Assembly: GCF_003852705.1 (NCBI RefSeq)
Contig: NZ_REFA01000017.1
Location: forward strand, 1 to 50,162
Source: Amniculibacterium aquaticum
GTDB lineage: Bacteria > Bacteroidota > Bacteroidia > Flavobacteriales > Weeksellaceae
Direction of reading: 5' to 3'
Length of the DNA stretch: 50,162 nt
Part shown: piece after piece, positions 1 to 7,114 of the stretch
Layout of the letters: the number at the start of each line of letters is the position of its first letter
Numbering within the stretch: the first letter of the stretch is position 1
Program-made: the position numbers and the translations under genes
The notes under the pieces: model-generated
What the model was told of the DNA's origin: nothing
Seen by the model: the letters and a program-made list of their open reading frames with translations, nothing else
Database searches by the model: none

Positions 1-120
1 ATTGAAAGGGTAATAAATATTTTAAACAACAGACCACGAAAAAGATTTGGTTTTAAAACGCCCAATGAAATTTTCGCTCAAAAATTGAATGAAAACTGTG
101 ATGTTGCATTTATAACTTGA
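1..120 (+). CDS. IS30 family transposase, C-terminal fragment (runs off window start)
   Basis: Reading frame 1 is open from base 1 to a TGA at 118-120 and gives 39 residues. It contains the stretch LNNRPRKRFGFKTPNEIF and ends in VAFIT. The NNRPRKR.....TPNE motif is the characteristic C-terminal end of the DDE catalytic domain of IS30 transposases, where the last part of the fold follows the catalytic glutamate. Only this tail is visible, so whether the enzyme is intact cannot be judged. The assignment to the IS30 family is by motif recognition. Confidence 0.8.
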   Translation: MERVINILNNRPRKRFGFKTPNEIFAQKLNENCDVAFIT

Positions 121-127
121 ATCCACC
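1..127 (+). mobile_element. Right end of an IS30-family insertion sequence
   Basis: The window opens inside an insertion sequence. The first 120 bases encode the C-terminus of an IS30-type transposase, and its stop codon lies within what looks like the right terminal inverted repeat (about 102-127, ending TTGAATCCACC). The left end is outside the window, so the inverted-repeat pairing cannot be checked here. The element ends about 20 bp before the start of the next gene. Confidence 0.6.
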
Positions 128-146
128 TTTCATTAAATTTTCTATC

Positions 147-764
147 ATGAAACTTATTTTTGAATCTCAGAATGTCCAAGATTATTTGGAAGAGATTCCA
201 TCGATCATCGATTTTAATCAACCTTTGGTTCAAGAAAAAATTAAAAATATTTGTTCTCAAACCGATATTCCGTTGGAAAGGGCAAAATTGGCTTTTGAAT
301 TGGCCAGAGATCAAATTCAGCATTCTTTTGATTTGAATTCAGAAAAAATAAACATTTCTGCAGAGGAAACTTTAGAAAATAAAGAAGGAATTTGTTTTGC
401 TAAATCTCATTTACTGGCCGCTTTGCTCCGAGGAATGGGTATTCCTACCGGGTTCTGTTACCAAAGGGTTCTAAGAAAAGGAAGTCTAGATTCCGGTTAT
501 GCTTTGCACGGACTGAATGCCGTTTTCTTGCCCGAAGTTGGTTGGTTCCGATTGGATCCTCGTGGAAATAAACCTGGAGTTGATGCTCAGTTTTCGGTGG
601 AAAAAGAGCAATTGGCTTATCCCATTCGTACCGAATTGGGAGAGGTGGATTATCCGCAGGTTTTTATAAAACCCAACACGAAAGTCTTGGATGCCATGAC
701 AAATTCTGAAAATTGCAAACAACTTTTCTTTAATCGTCCAGAAGTTTTAGAATCGTCATTTTAG
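147..764 (+). CDS. Transglutaminase-like cysteine peptidase family protein
   Basis: A 205-residue cytosolic protein with the transglutaminase/protease core fold. The catalytic triad is visible: Cys83 in EGICFAKSHL, His121 in ALHGLNAVF and Asp137 in RLDPRGNKPG. No signal peptide is seen. The ATG at 147 is chosen because MKLIFESQNV matches the usual start of this family; the frame is also open upstream to a TTG at 117, but that lies inside the IS30 inverted repeat. The substrate is unknown; related proteins are annotated only as transglutaminase-like and could be peptidases or amidases. The IS end lies about 20 bp upstream, so the native promoter has probably been replaced or separated from the gene. 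Confidence 0.8.
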   Translation: MKLIFESQNVQDYLEEIPSIIDFNQPLVQEKIKNICSQTDIPLERAKLAFELARDQIQHSFDLNSEKINISAEETLENKEGICFAKSHLLAALLRGMGIPTGFCYQRVLRKGSLDSGYALHGLNAVFLPEVGWFRLDPRGNKPGVDAQFSVEKEQLAYPIRTELGEVDYPQVFIKPNTKVLDAMTNSENCKQLFFNRPEVLESSF

Positions 765-809
765 AGATGAATTTGAACTTTATAATTTTGATGGGCACAA
801 AATTTAATA

Positions 810-839
810 TTGATTCTTCCATCAAAAAAATTATTTTTG
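810..839 (+). promoter_or_regulatory. Putative promoter of the TerC gene
   Basis: The Bacteroidetes -7 box TATTTTTG lies at 832-839. A TTG of the -33 element lies at 810-812, with the canonical 19-nt spacer. The start codon follows 19 nt after the box. Confidence 0.5.
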
Positions 840-858
840 TCGGATAAATTTTTATTAA

Positions 859-1683
859 ATGCTGACACTACTTTCCGTATTGGAATTTCCGAATTTTGCC
901 GAACCGCAGATCTGGATCTCACTTCTCACCCTTACTTTTTTAGAAATAGTTTTAGGGGTAGACAACATTATTTTTATCTCCATTATTTCCAACAAATTGC
1001 CGGAAGCCAAACAAAAACAAGCCCGCAACATCGGTTTGGTATTGGCCATGGTTTTCCGTGTGATGTTGCTGTTGATGCTCAATTGGATCATCGGCCTCAA
1101 AGATCCGGTGATGTCCTTGGGTTGGATACACGAACCGGGTACCGAAAATGCAATAGAACTGAGTTGGAAAGACATAATTCTGCTGGCAGGAGGTGTTTTC
1201 TTGATTGCAAAATCAACTTTCGAAATTCATGGGAAAATGCAAGGTGGACATGCCGATCATGCTCCTAAAACAGCCTCGTCCGGATTGTTGATGACCGTTA
1301 TTTTACAAATTATTTTGGTGGATATGGTTTTCTCATTGGACTCTATCCTTACCGCAGTAGGATTGGTGGACAATGTGGTTTTGATGATTATTGCTGTGGT
1401 GATTTCTATCGGAATTATGATGCTTTTCGCGGGTAAAATCTCGGCCATTATCAATAAATATCCAAGCTTACAGATGTTGGCGTTGTCTTTCTTGGTGGTA
1501 ATTGGAGTGATGTTGGTGTCCGAAGGAATCCATCAACATGTGAGCAAAAACATCATCTACTCGTGTTTGGCATTTAGTTTAATAGTCGAAATGTTGAACA
1601 TCACCATGAGAAACAAACAAGAAAAAGCCCTTCAGATTAATCCTGAATTGAATGAGGATCTAAGCATCAAAGAAGAAAAGTAA
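859..1683 (+). CDS. TerC family integral membrane protein
   Basis: A 274-residue polytopic membrane protein of the TerC/Alx family. Members are linked to metal (manganese) export, tellurite resistance or loading of metals at the membrane. The two signature acidic membrane motifs are present: LGVDNIIFI (Asp35) in the first helix and VDMVFSLDSI (Asp155, Asp161) in a later helix. About seven hydrophobic segments are visible, with a histidine-containing cytoplasmic loop near residues 124-136 (HGKMQGGHADHA). It stands alone, preceded by its own promoter. The family call is strong; the transported ion is not determinable from sequence. Confidence 0.88.
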   Translation: MLTLLSVLEFPNFAEPQIWISLLTLTFLEIVLGVDNIIFISIISNKLPEAKQKQARNIGLVLAMVFRVMLLLMLNWIIGLKDPVMSLGWIHEPGTENAIELSWKDIILLAGGVFLIAKSTFEIHGKMQGGHADHAPKTASSGLLMTVILQIILVDMVFSLDSILTAVGLVDNVVLMIIAVVISIGIMMLFAGKISAIINKYPSLQMLALSFLVVIGVMLVSEGIHQHVSKNIIYSCLAFSLIVEMLNITMRNKQEKALQINPELNEDLSIKEEK

Positions 1684-1744
1684 TTTTTCTAAAATTCAAC
1701 TAAGTACATAACAAAAATTGTAACAGCTATATAGGAATCTGATA

Positions 1745-1883
1745 AAAACCACATAGAAACATAGAATTATTGGTAATAAGATTGCATAGTTGCACTTAGT
1801 ATCCGTCAAAGACGGATTTCTATTGTGTACTACTCGTATTTATTTTCGCAACAAAGACACTATCTATGCACCTATGTGGTTTT
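1745..1883. repeat. 139-bp intergenic inverted-repeat element (REP/MITE-like)
   Basis: The outer arms are inverted copies of each other: 1745-1764 (AAAACCACATAG then CATAG) and 1864-1883, with only three mismatches over 20 bp. Between them sits a perfect small hairpin at 1801-1817 (ATCCGTC, 3-nt loop, GACGGAT). No ORF of substance is present. The stretch lies between terC and the flavin reductase gene and looks like a dispersed palindromic element rather than a gene. Confidence 0.5.
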
Positions 1884-1932
1884 GATTAAGCTATTCTATT
1901 TTTTGTCATGTATTAAAAAAAATCAAATAAAA

Positions 1933-1961
1933 AAATCCGTTTTCGTGTTGAAAACGGATTT
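1933..1961. terminator. Bidirectional intrinsic terminator
   Basis: A perfect 11-bp stem AAATCCGTTTT / AAAACGGATTT with a 7-nt loop, flanked by A-runs and T-runs. It can end transcripts of both the plus-strand unit upstream and the minus-strand flavin reductase gene. Confidence 0.75.
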
Positions 1962-1966
1962 TTATT

Positions 1967-2788
1967 TTATGTTTTTAGCAATTCCCAAGCATCTTCAATC
2001 TGATGAAGATGTAGAAGTTTTTGTGCCTCTCGATGCAAGTTTTCATCTGCCGAATATTCGCCTGCAGGATGTTGTTCTACATTGGCAAGCATGCCCAAAT
2101 CATTTCCTGTGAATACCGTACTGAACTTGATCTCTTTAGGTAAATTGTCAAAACCAATTCCCAGAGTTACCAAAGGTTTCGGGACTTCAAACAAGTTGTC
2201 GGCATTGTTTCTGGAGTACCAATTTCCGCCCAATCTGGCAACCATATCCAATTTTTTCTGATCCAGATTTCCGTTTTCGTCCAAGTACTCTTCACGAATA
2301 TGGATTTTTACCACTTCGCAAATGATGAGGTTTCCGGCACCGCCTTCTGTACCCAAATGTTTTACTTCTTGTACTTTGCATTCGAAATTCACCGGGCATT
2401 CTTCAATAAGTTTTGGGCTTACCAAATCGGCATCTTTCATGTTGAAACCGGCTTTGATGAACTCGTTTTCATCTTTTCCATATTCTGTAGAAGCCAAAGA
2501 AACCTGCTGAACAATAGGGTGGTTTACCGTGCCGATCACCACTTCCGGAACTTCTAAAATATTTTCCAAAGTATGTTTTGTCGTATTGTCCCTCACCCTT
2601 CTCGCTGGAGAAAAAATTAAAATTGGTGGTTGTGTGCTGAACATGTTGAAAAAACTAAACGGCGAAAGGTTGATCTTTCCGTCTTTGTCTACGGTAGATG
2701 CAAAGGCGATGGGTCTTGGCGAAATGGCCGTTTGCATAATGGTTTGCAACTGTACCGTGCTAATATCTTTTGGGAGAACTGTTTTCAT
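1967..2788 (-). CDS. Flavin reductase family protein (FMN-binding split barrel)
   Basis: A 273-residue protein with a flavin-reductase-like domain over residues 20-200. The start is SPRPIAFASTVDKDGKINLSPFSFFNMF in content, cited here as the conserved PRPIA and N(L)SPFSFF elements of FMN-binding split-barrel proteins. Such proteins bind FMN or are NAD(P)H:flavin oxidoreductases of two-component monooxygenases. No oxygenase partner is adjacent, so the role is unspecified. The C-terminal 60 residues (after FDNLPKEIKF) carry no obvious domain. The gene is transcribed towards a strong terminator hairpin just beyond its stop. The broken yoeB lies 32 nt upstream on the same strand. Confidence 0.8.
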   Translation of the reverse strand: MKTVLPKDISTVQLQTIMQTAISPRPIAFASTVDKDGKINLSPFSFFNMFSTQPPILIFSPARRVRDNTTKHTLENILEVPEVVIGTVNHPIVQQVSLASTEYGKDENEFIKAGFNMKDADLVSPKLIEECPVNFECKVQEVKHLGTEGGAGNLIICEVVKIHIREEYLDENGNLDQKKLDMVARLGGNWYSRNNADNLFEVPKPLVTLGIGFDNLPKEIKFSTVFTGNDLGMLANVEQHPAGEYSADENLHREAQKLLHLHQIEDAWELLKT

Positions 2789-2819
2789 TTCAAGTTAAAA
2801 AGTGGCTGTAATTGTTTGC

Positions 2820-3077
2820 TTAATCGTAGTGGTATCTGCATTTTGCAATGAGGATTTGGTCGTTTTCATATTTATAAATGAGTCGATGTTCGTCATCTAT
2901 TCTTCTGGACCAAAAACCGGAATATTTATGCTTCAAGGCTTCTGGTTTACCAATTCCATCAAAAGGATTTCTAGAAATATCTTTTAGAAGTTCGTTGATT
3001 CTTTTCAGTTTCTTTTTGTCTGTTTTTTACCAAAACAAATAATCTTCCCAAGATTCATCAACAAAAATATATTTCAT
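2820..3077 (-). pseudogene. yoeB: YoeB/Txe toxin, inactivated by an in-frame stop
   Basis: Reading the minus strand from the ATG at 3077 gives 16 residues ending DYLFW, then a TAA (codon 17), and then 68 more in-frame residues: KTDKKKLKRINELLKDI, NPFDGIGKPEALKH, SGFWSRRID, HRLIY and a terminal CRYHYD. This is the whole YoeB family pattern, an mRNA interferase of about 85 residues ending in a His-Tyr rich tail. Family members usually have WQK at the broken place, so a single CAA to TAA change explains the lesion. The ATG is 1 nt after the antitoxin stop, as in intact yefM-yoeB operons. Without readthrough no active toxin would be made. Confidence 0.85.
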
Positions 3078-3078
3078 C

Positions 3079-3333
3079 TTAGTCTTCGATCAATGGTTTG
3101 CTGAAGGAGTTATCCTTTTTTAATTTTTCAATAGCCGAATCCAATCTCATTTCGTTCTTTTTTGAGCTCAATTCATGATTGGTGGCCATCAGAGAATTGT
3201 ATTCATCCAAGGACATCACAACGATGCCAGAATCTTTTCCACGATTGATAATCAAGGTTTCAAAGTTTTTTGAAACCTTGTCCAAATAGGTTTTTATATC
3301 TTTTCTAAAATCGGATACGCTGGCTATTAACAT
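3079..3333 (-). CDS. yefM: YefM/Phd family antitoxin
   Basis: An 84-residue type II antitoxin. The N-terminal half (MLIASVSDFRKDIKTYLDKV, then LIINRGKDSGIVVMSLDEY) is the Phd/YefM dimerisation and DNA-binding domain. The C-terminal charged tail (residues 55-84) would wrap the YoeB toxin. Antitoxins of this family repress their own operon, usually better with toxin bound. The reading frame is intact although the partner toxin directly downstream carries a nonsense codon, so it may now act only as a repressor, or to counter a related toxin elsewhere. No clear -7 box was found. Confidence 0.85.
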   Translation of the reverse strand: MLIASVSDFRKDIKTYLDKVSKNFETLIINRGKDSGIVVMSLDEYNSLMATNHELSSKKNEMRLDSAIEKLKKDNSFSKPLIED

Positions 3334-3427
3334 AATTTGATGTATTTATTTGTACAAATTTATGTACAAAATTGAACATTTCAAAATAGTATTATTTATT
3401 TGGTAAACCGCTTGATTGGGTTTGATG

Positions 3428-4678
3428 TTATTTTGCCGGTAAAACTTTTCCGGATACTTCACCAAAACCTACTCGGATACCGTCTTTCTCAGCATAACCT
3501 CTCATGATGATGGTATCGTGATCTTCAATAAATTTTCTTTCGCTTCCGTTGGAAAGTTTCAAAGGTTCAGTACCTCTCCAAGTCAGTTCCAACATGGATC
3601 CGAAAGAAGATTTTTCGCTACCGGAAATGGTTCCGCTGGCATACATGTCTCCCACTTCAACATTACAACCGTTCACCGTGTGGTGCGCCAATTGTTGACT
3701 CATGTTCCAATACATAAAGTTGTAGTTGCTTTTGGAAATTAGGTTTTCTTCACCATTTTCCGGTTGAAGATAAACTTCCAGGTTGATGTCGAAATTTTTA
3801 TCACCTTCGAATTTCAAATAATCCAAAACCTCAGGATCTTGTTTAGGAGAAGCGGTTCTGAAAGGTTCCAAAGCTTCTAAAGTAACCACCCAAGGAGAGA
3901 TGGAGCTGCAGAAATTTTTCCCTAAAAATGGTCCTAACGGAACATATTCCCAAGATTGAATGTCTCTTGCCGACCAGTCGTTGAAGATCACCATTCCGAA
4001 GATGGCATCTTCTGCTTCTTTGGTAGAAATGGATTCGCCCAATTCTGTATTTCTATTCACGATGAACGCCATTTCCAACTCGAAATCCAATTGTTTGGAA
4101 GGACCAAAAACCGGTTTTTCGGCATCGGCAGGTTTCATTTGTCCTTTGGGTCTGTGGAAATTTACACCGGAAACGACAATGGACGAAGCTCTACCGTGAT
4201 AGCCCACAGGAAGGTGTTTCCAGTTCGGGAGCAATGCGTTTGCAGGATCTCTGAACATTTTACCAACATTGGTGGCGTGTTCTATACTGCTGTAGAAATC
4301 GGTATAGTTTTGAACATGAATCGGCATGAGCATTTCCACTTTATCCAAGTCGTAGAAGCATTCTTCAATGGTTTTTTGATCCAATGATAGGGGAGAGCCT
4401 TCTGTGAAGAGTTCTTGCAATCTTTTTCTAACAGCAGAAGTGGTATTTTTTCCGAGTTCAATAAACTCATTCAGGGTGTACGCTTCAAAAACATTTTCTT
4501 TCAGCCCAGCGATGTCATCAAAAAAACTGTAATCATAAAGAGAAGCCAAATCGACCACCATATCGCCAATTCGAGTGGCACAAGCAATGTATTCTTTATT
4601 AAAAACAGCAACCCCAAACGGGATGTTATGGATGGAAAAATCGGATTGTTTTTCGTCGTAGGAAATGAAAGATTTCAT
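3428..4678 (-). CDS. fahA: Fumarylacetoacetase (tyrosine degradation)
   Basis: A 416-residue enzyme hydrolysing 4-fumarylacetoacetate to fumarate and acetoacetate, the last step of tyrosine catabolism (EC 3.7.1.2). The residues known in mammalian FAH are all visible: Asp127 and catalytic His134 in TDFYSSIEHATNVG, Glu200 and Glu202 in DFELEMAF, and Asp234 in FNDWSARDIQ, which bind the metal. Length matches the family (about 420). The N-terminal SH3-like domain and C-terminal barrel are both complete. The upstream pathway enzyme homogentisate dioxygenase lies about 5 kb away on the same strand but in a separate transcription unit. Maleylacetoacetate isomerase and 4-hydroxyphenylpyruvate dioxygenase are not in the window. 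Confidence 0.95.
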   Translation of the reverse strand: MKSFISYDEKQSDFSIHNIPFGVAVFNKEYIACATRIGDMVVDLASLYDYSFFDDIAGLKENVFEAYTLNEFIELGKNTTSAVRKRLQELFTEGSPLSLDQKTIEECFYDLDKVEMLMPIHVQNYTDFYSSIEHATNVGKMFRDPANALLPNWKHLPVGYHGRASSIVVSGVNFHRPKGQMKPADAEKPVFGPSKQLDFELEMAFIVNRNTELGESISTKEAEDAIFGMVIFNDWSARDIQSWEYVPLGPFLGKNFCSSISPWVVTLEALEPFRTASPKQDPEVLDYLKFEGDKNFDINLEVYLQPENGEENLISKSNYNFMYWNMSQQLAHHTVNGCNVEVGDMYASGTISGSEKSSFGSMLELTWRGTEPLKLSNGSERKFIEDHDTIIMRGYAEKDGIRVGFGEVSGKVLPAK

Positions 4679-4843
4679 AATGTTATACTTTATTTGATTT
4701 TTTTGATTTTCTTAAATAATCCTCATTCAAGAGGAATTGGAATGCGTAAAAGTACAAAAAAAACGATGAATTGGGTGATAACAATTCTTTCTAAATGTAA
4801 AAATGACTAACTTTGTTTCTATAATTTTCTAAAATAGAATACG

Positions 4844-5566
4844 ATGAAAAAATTAATGTCAGCTGTAATTTTTACAGGAATTATCGCGTTTTCTTCATGC
4901 AATCAAAGCATCAATGCACAGACTAATAATCTAGCAGTAACAGAGTATGCCAATGAATTAAAAAAGAATCCTGAAATTCAATTGATTGATGTGAGAACGC
5001 CTGAAGAGTTTGCCGATGGTCATTTGGAAAATGCAGTGAACATCGATTGGAACAGTAAAAGTTTTGACAAACTGGTTTCAACATTAGACAAGAAAAAACC
5101 TGTATTTGTCTATTGTCTCAGTGGTGGTAGAAGCGAAAAAGCGGCTAATAAATTAACTAAAATAGGATTTCTGTCGGTAACCAATTTGGCTGGTGGCATG
5201 ATGAAGTGGCGTGGTGAAAACCTACCTGAAGTGAAAGGACAAGTCGCTCAAAATAGGGGTATGGACACGGGTGAATATGAAACTCTTATTGGTAATACTC
5301 CGGTTTTGTTGGTAGATTTCTATGCCGATTGGTGTGCTCCGTGCAAAAAAATGAAGCCGTATTTGGACGAAATCGATAAAAAAATGTCCAAAGAGGTAAA
5401 GGTGCTTCGTATTAATGTGGATAAGAATAAACATTTGGTTAATAATTTAGGAATTGATGCATTGCCTGTTCTGAGATTGTATAAAAACAAGAATTTGGTG
5501 TGGAACAAACAAGGTTTTGTGCCTAAAGAAGAAGTGCTGAAAAAGTTAGCAGAAATTAAAAAATAA
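4844..5566 (+). CDS. Lipoprotein with fused rhodanese and thioredoxin domains
   Basis: A 240-residue two-domain protein. Residues 1-19 form a lipoprotein signal peptide (lipobox FSSC, Cys19), so it should be tethered in the periplasm. Residues 35-128 are a rhodanese domain with its active-site loop CLSGGRS (Cys91). Residues 145-240 are a thioredoxin domain with the redox motif WCAPC (Cys164, Cys167) and the cis-proline region ALPVLRL. Sulfur transfer or persulfide reduction, with the thioredoxin half recycling the rhodanese cysteine, is an attractive but unproven role. A -7 box TAACTTTG at 4808-4815 precedes it, and a terminator hairpin follows 8 nt after the stop. The fusion is clear in one uninterrupted frame. 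Confidence 0.85.
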   Translation: MKKLMSAVIFTGIIAFSSCNQSINAQTNNLAVTEYANELKKNPEIQLIDVRTPEEFADGHLENAVNIDWNSKSFDKLVSTLDKKKPVFVYCLSGGRSEKAANKLTKIGFLSVTNLAGGMMKWRGENLPEVKGQVAQNRGMDTGEYETLIGNTPVLLVDFYADWCAPCKKMKPYLDEIDKKMSKEVKVLRINVDKNKHLVNNLGIDALPVLRLYKNKNLVWNKQGFVPKEEVLKKLAEIKK

Positions 5567-5573
5567 TACATCG

Positions 5574-5598
5574 AGTCGATCTTAGGATCGACTTTTTT
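5574..5598 (+). terminator. Intrinsic terminator after the rhodanese-thioredoxin gene
   Basis: An 8-bp perfect stem AGTCGATC / GATCGACT with a TTAG loop, followed by a run of T. The T-run overlaps the 3' end of the convergent protease gene. Confidence 0.75.
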
Positions 5599-6916
5599 AT
5601 TCGGAAATGGGGATTGGATCTTTTAAAATAAATGAAAAATCCATCTTCTTTTCGTTTCTGCTAATGGTCACGAAAATCTCCTTACCTTCTTCGGATTTCA
5701 TGAGGTTGATGAGGTCTTGCAAGGACAGGTTAGAGGCAGGTTTTCCGTTGATGGCCAGGATGATGTCGTCTTTTTTTAGTCCCGATTGATCTGCTGGAGA
5801 GTTGGGTCTGCATGCAGCAATTGCAAAAACGGGTTTCAACTGAAATTTGTATTGAAAGTTCGAAAAAACGGCATTCTCATCTTCATTTTTCTTATGTTTT
5901 TTTTCGTCCATGCTCACCCAAATTTTTTCCCATTGCATGCCTTGATGTTTAAATTCTAAGCCACTCATGTTGAAATGATAGGGATCATCAAAGTCTTTAT
6001 TCTTTTTTAAGTAGATTTTTTGGTTTTTATAATCAAAAACGACATCAAATCTTTTAAGAATTTCATCGCCTACGGATCCTACGCGGTTGGTGACAAGGTT
6101 CAGACTTTTTATGGCCTCGTCATCGGGCAATGAAACGGTTGTTTTGTTTAGCATAAATGAGCCAAAATTTACGGTACTTATCCGACTTTTTTTACCGTGG
6201 ATATCACCATTAAAGCCTCTGCCCAGATAGTCTTCAAAAAATGGAGCTCCCAGCTGGAAGTTCTCGATTTTGTTTGGGAATAACCACAAAGCATCGCTAT
6301 TTCCGGTGTCGATTAATAATTTGGATTTTTTATTATCGCTTTTTAATTGGACTTGAGCTTCAAGGTAGGGTTTGTTGTTTTCTATTGAAATGGGGATTTC
6401 TTGGTAGTTTTTAGTTTTTCTTTTTGCTAAAACACGGTCTTTGTATAAAGTTATTCTTTTCTTTTGGTAATCTATTTTTACCGGATGATTTTCAAAGAAA
6501 TCATAACCGATAATTCCATTTACAGGGATGCCAATTTGTGATGAAAAATTAAAATCGGTATTGAGGATGATGTACAAAGTATGAGAATTGTCCAATAGTT
6601 TTCCAATTTCTAATTTATTTTTTTTTGAAACCAAACCTTGGGTTTCGGTTCCTTCACCCAGACCCGTAAAATTAATTTTCTCCGTATTTTTCAGGGTGAT
6701 TTCCTTTTCTTCTATGCTAAAAATGATGGTTTCAGAAACCCCCGTATCCAAAAGCAAAGTCATCGGGATTCCGTTGATTTCAGATTCAATAAAAATAAGG
6801 TTGTTGATCAGACGAAAAGGAATTTTTATTTGACTCGTGTTTTCAGGAATTTGAAGTCCATTCTGTCCGAAAATCAAATTGAAAAAAAATAAAAGTATGA
6901 ATACTGGATATTTCAT
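5597..6916 (-). CDS. Secreted aspartyl protease with two DTG lobes and a PDZ domain
   Basis: A 439-residue protein with a signal peptide (residues 1-17, cleavage after IFG). Two retropepsin-like lobes follow, each with its own catalytic motif: LLLDTGVSET (Asp57) and LLIDTGNSDALW (Asp203). A C-terminal PDZ domain occupies residues 355-430 (SPADQSGLKKDDIILAING). Pepsin-like enzymes use two DTG aspartates; most bacterial retropepsin-like proteins have one and dimerise. Here both lobes are in one chain, suggesting a monomeric bilobal active site. Location should be periplasmic or extracellular. The substrate is unknown. The gene is convergent with the upstream-lying lipoprotein gene and has no operon partner. 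Confidence 0.8.
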   Translation of the reverse strand: MKYPVFILLFFFNLIFGQNGLQIPENTSQIKIPFRLINNLIFIESEINGIPMTLLLDTGVSETIIFSIEEKEITLKNTEKINFTGLGEGTETQGLVSKKNKLEIGKLLDNSHTLYIILNTDFNFSSQIGIPVNGIIGYDFFENHPVKIDYQKKRITLYKDRVLAKRKTKNYQEIPISIENNKPYLEAQVQLKSDNKKSKLLIDTGNSDALWLFPNKIENFQLGAPFFEDYLGRGFNGDIHGKKSRISTVNFGSFMLNKTTVSLPDDEAIKSLNLVTNRVGSVGDEILKRFDVVFDYKNQKIYLKKNKDFDDPYHFNMSGLEFKHQGMQWEKIWVSMDEKKHKKNEDENAVFSNFQYKFQLKPVFAIAACRPNSPADQSGLKKDDIILAINGKPASNLSLQDLINLMKSEEGKEIFVTISRNEKKMDFSFILKDPIPISE

Positions 6917-7114
6917 AGTTTAAAATTAGTCTTTTTTCTAGATTCAACAATTTTTCCGATTCATTCTTTGTGTTTTTTTTTACATGAGTGATGAATAGCC
7001 GCTGTAATTTTATAATTTCATAATTTGTTGAAGAAAACTGACTTCCCTCATTTCAAATTTTAAAGATTAAGCGTATTTTTGAACATTATTAAAAATCACA
7101 CAAATACTTGTATT

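Noticed and set aside
810-1268. 152-codon open frame overlapping the TerC gene
   Set aside because: It lies out of frame over a gene with clear family motifs and gives a composition with no recognisable domain.
1684-1966. tRNA or small protein gene between terC and the flavin reductase
   Set aside because: No cloverleaf or GTTC loop; the stretch is explained by an inverted-repeat element and a terminator.
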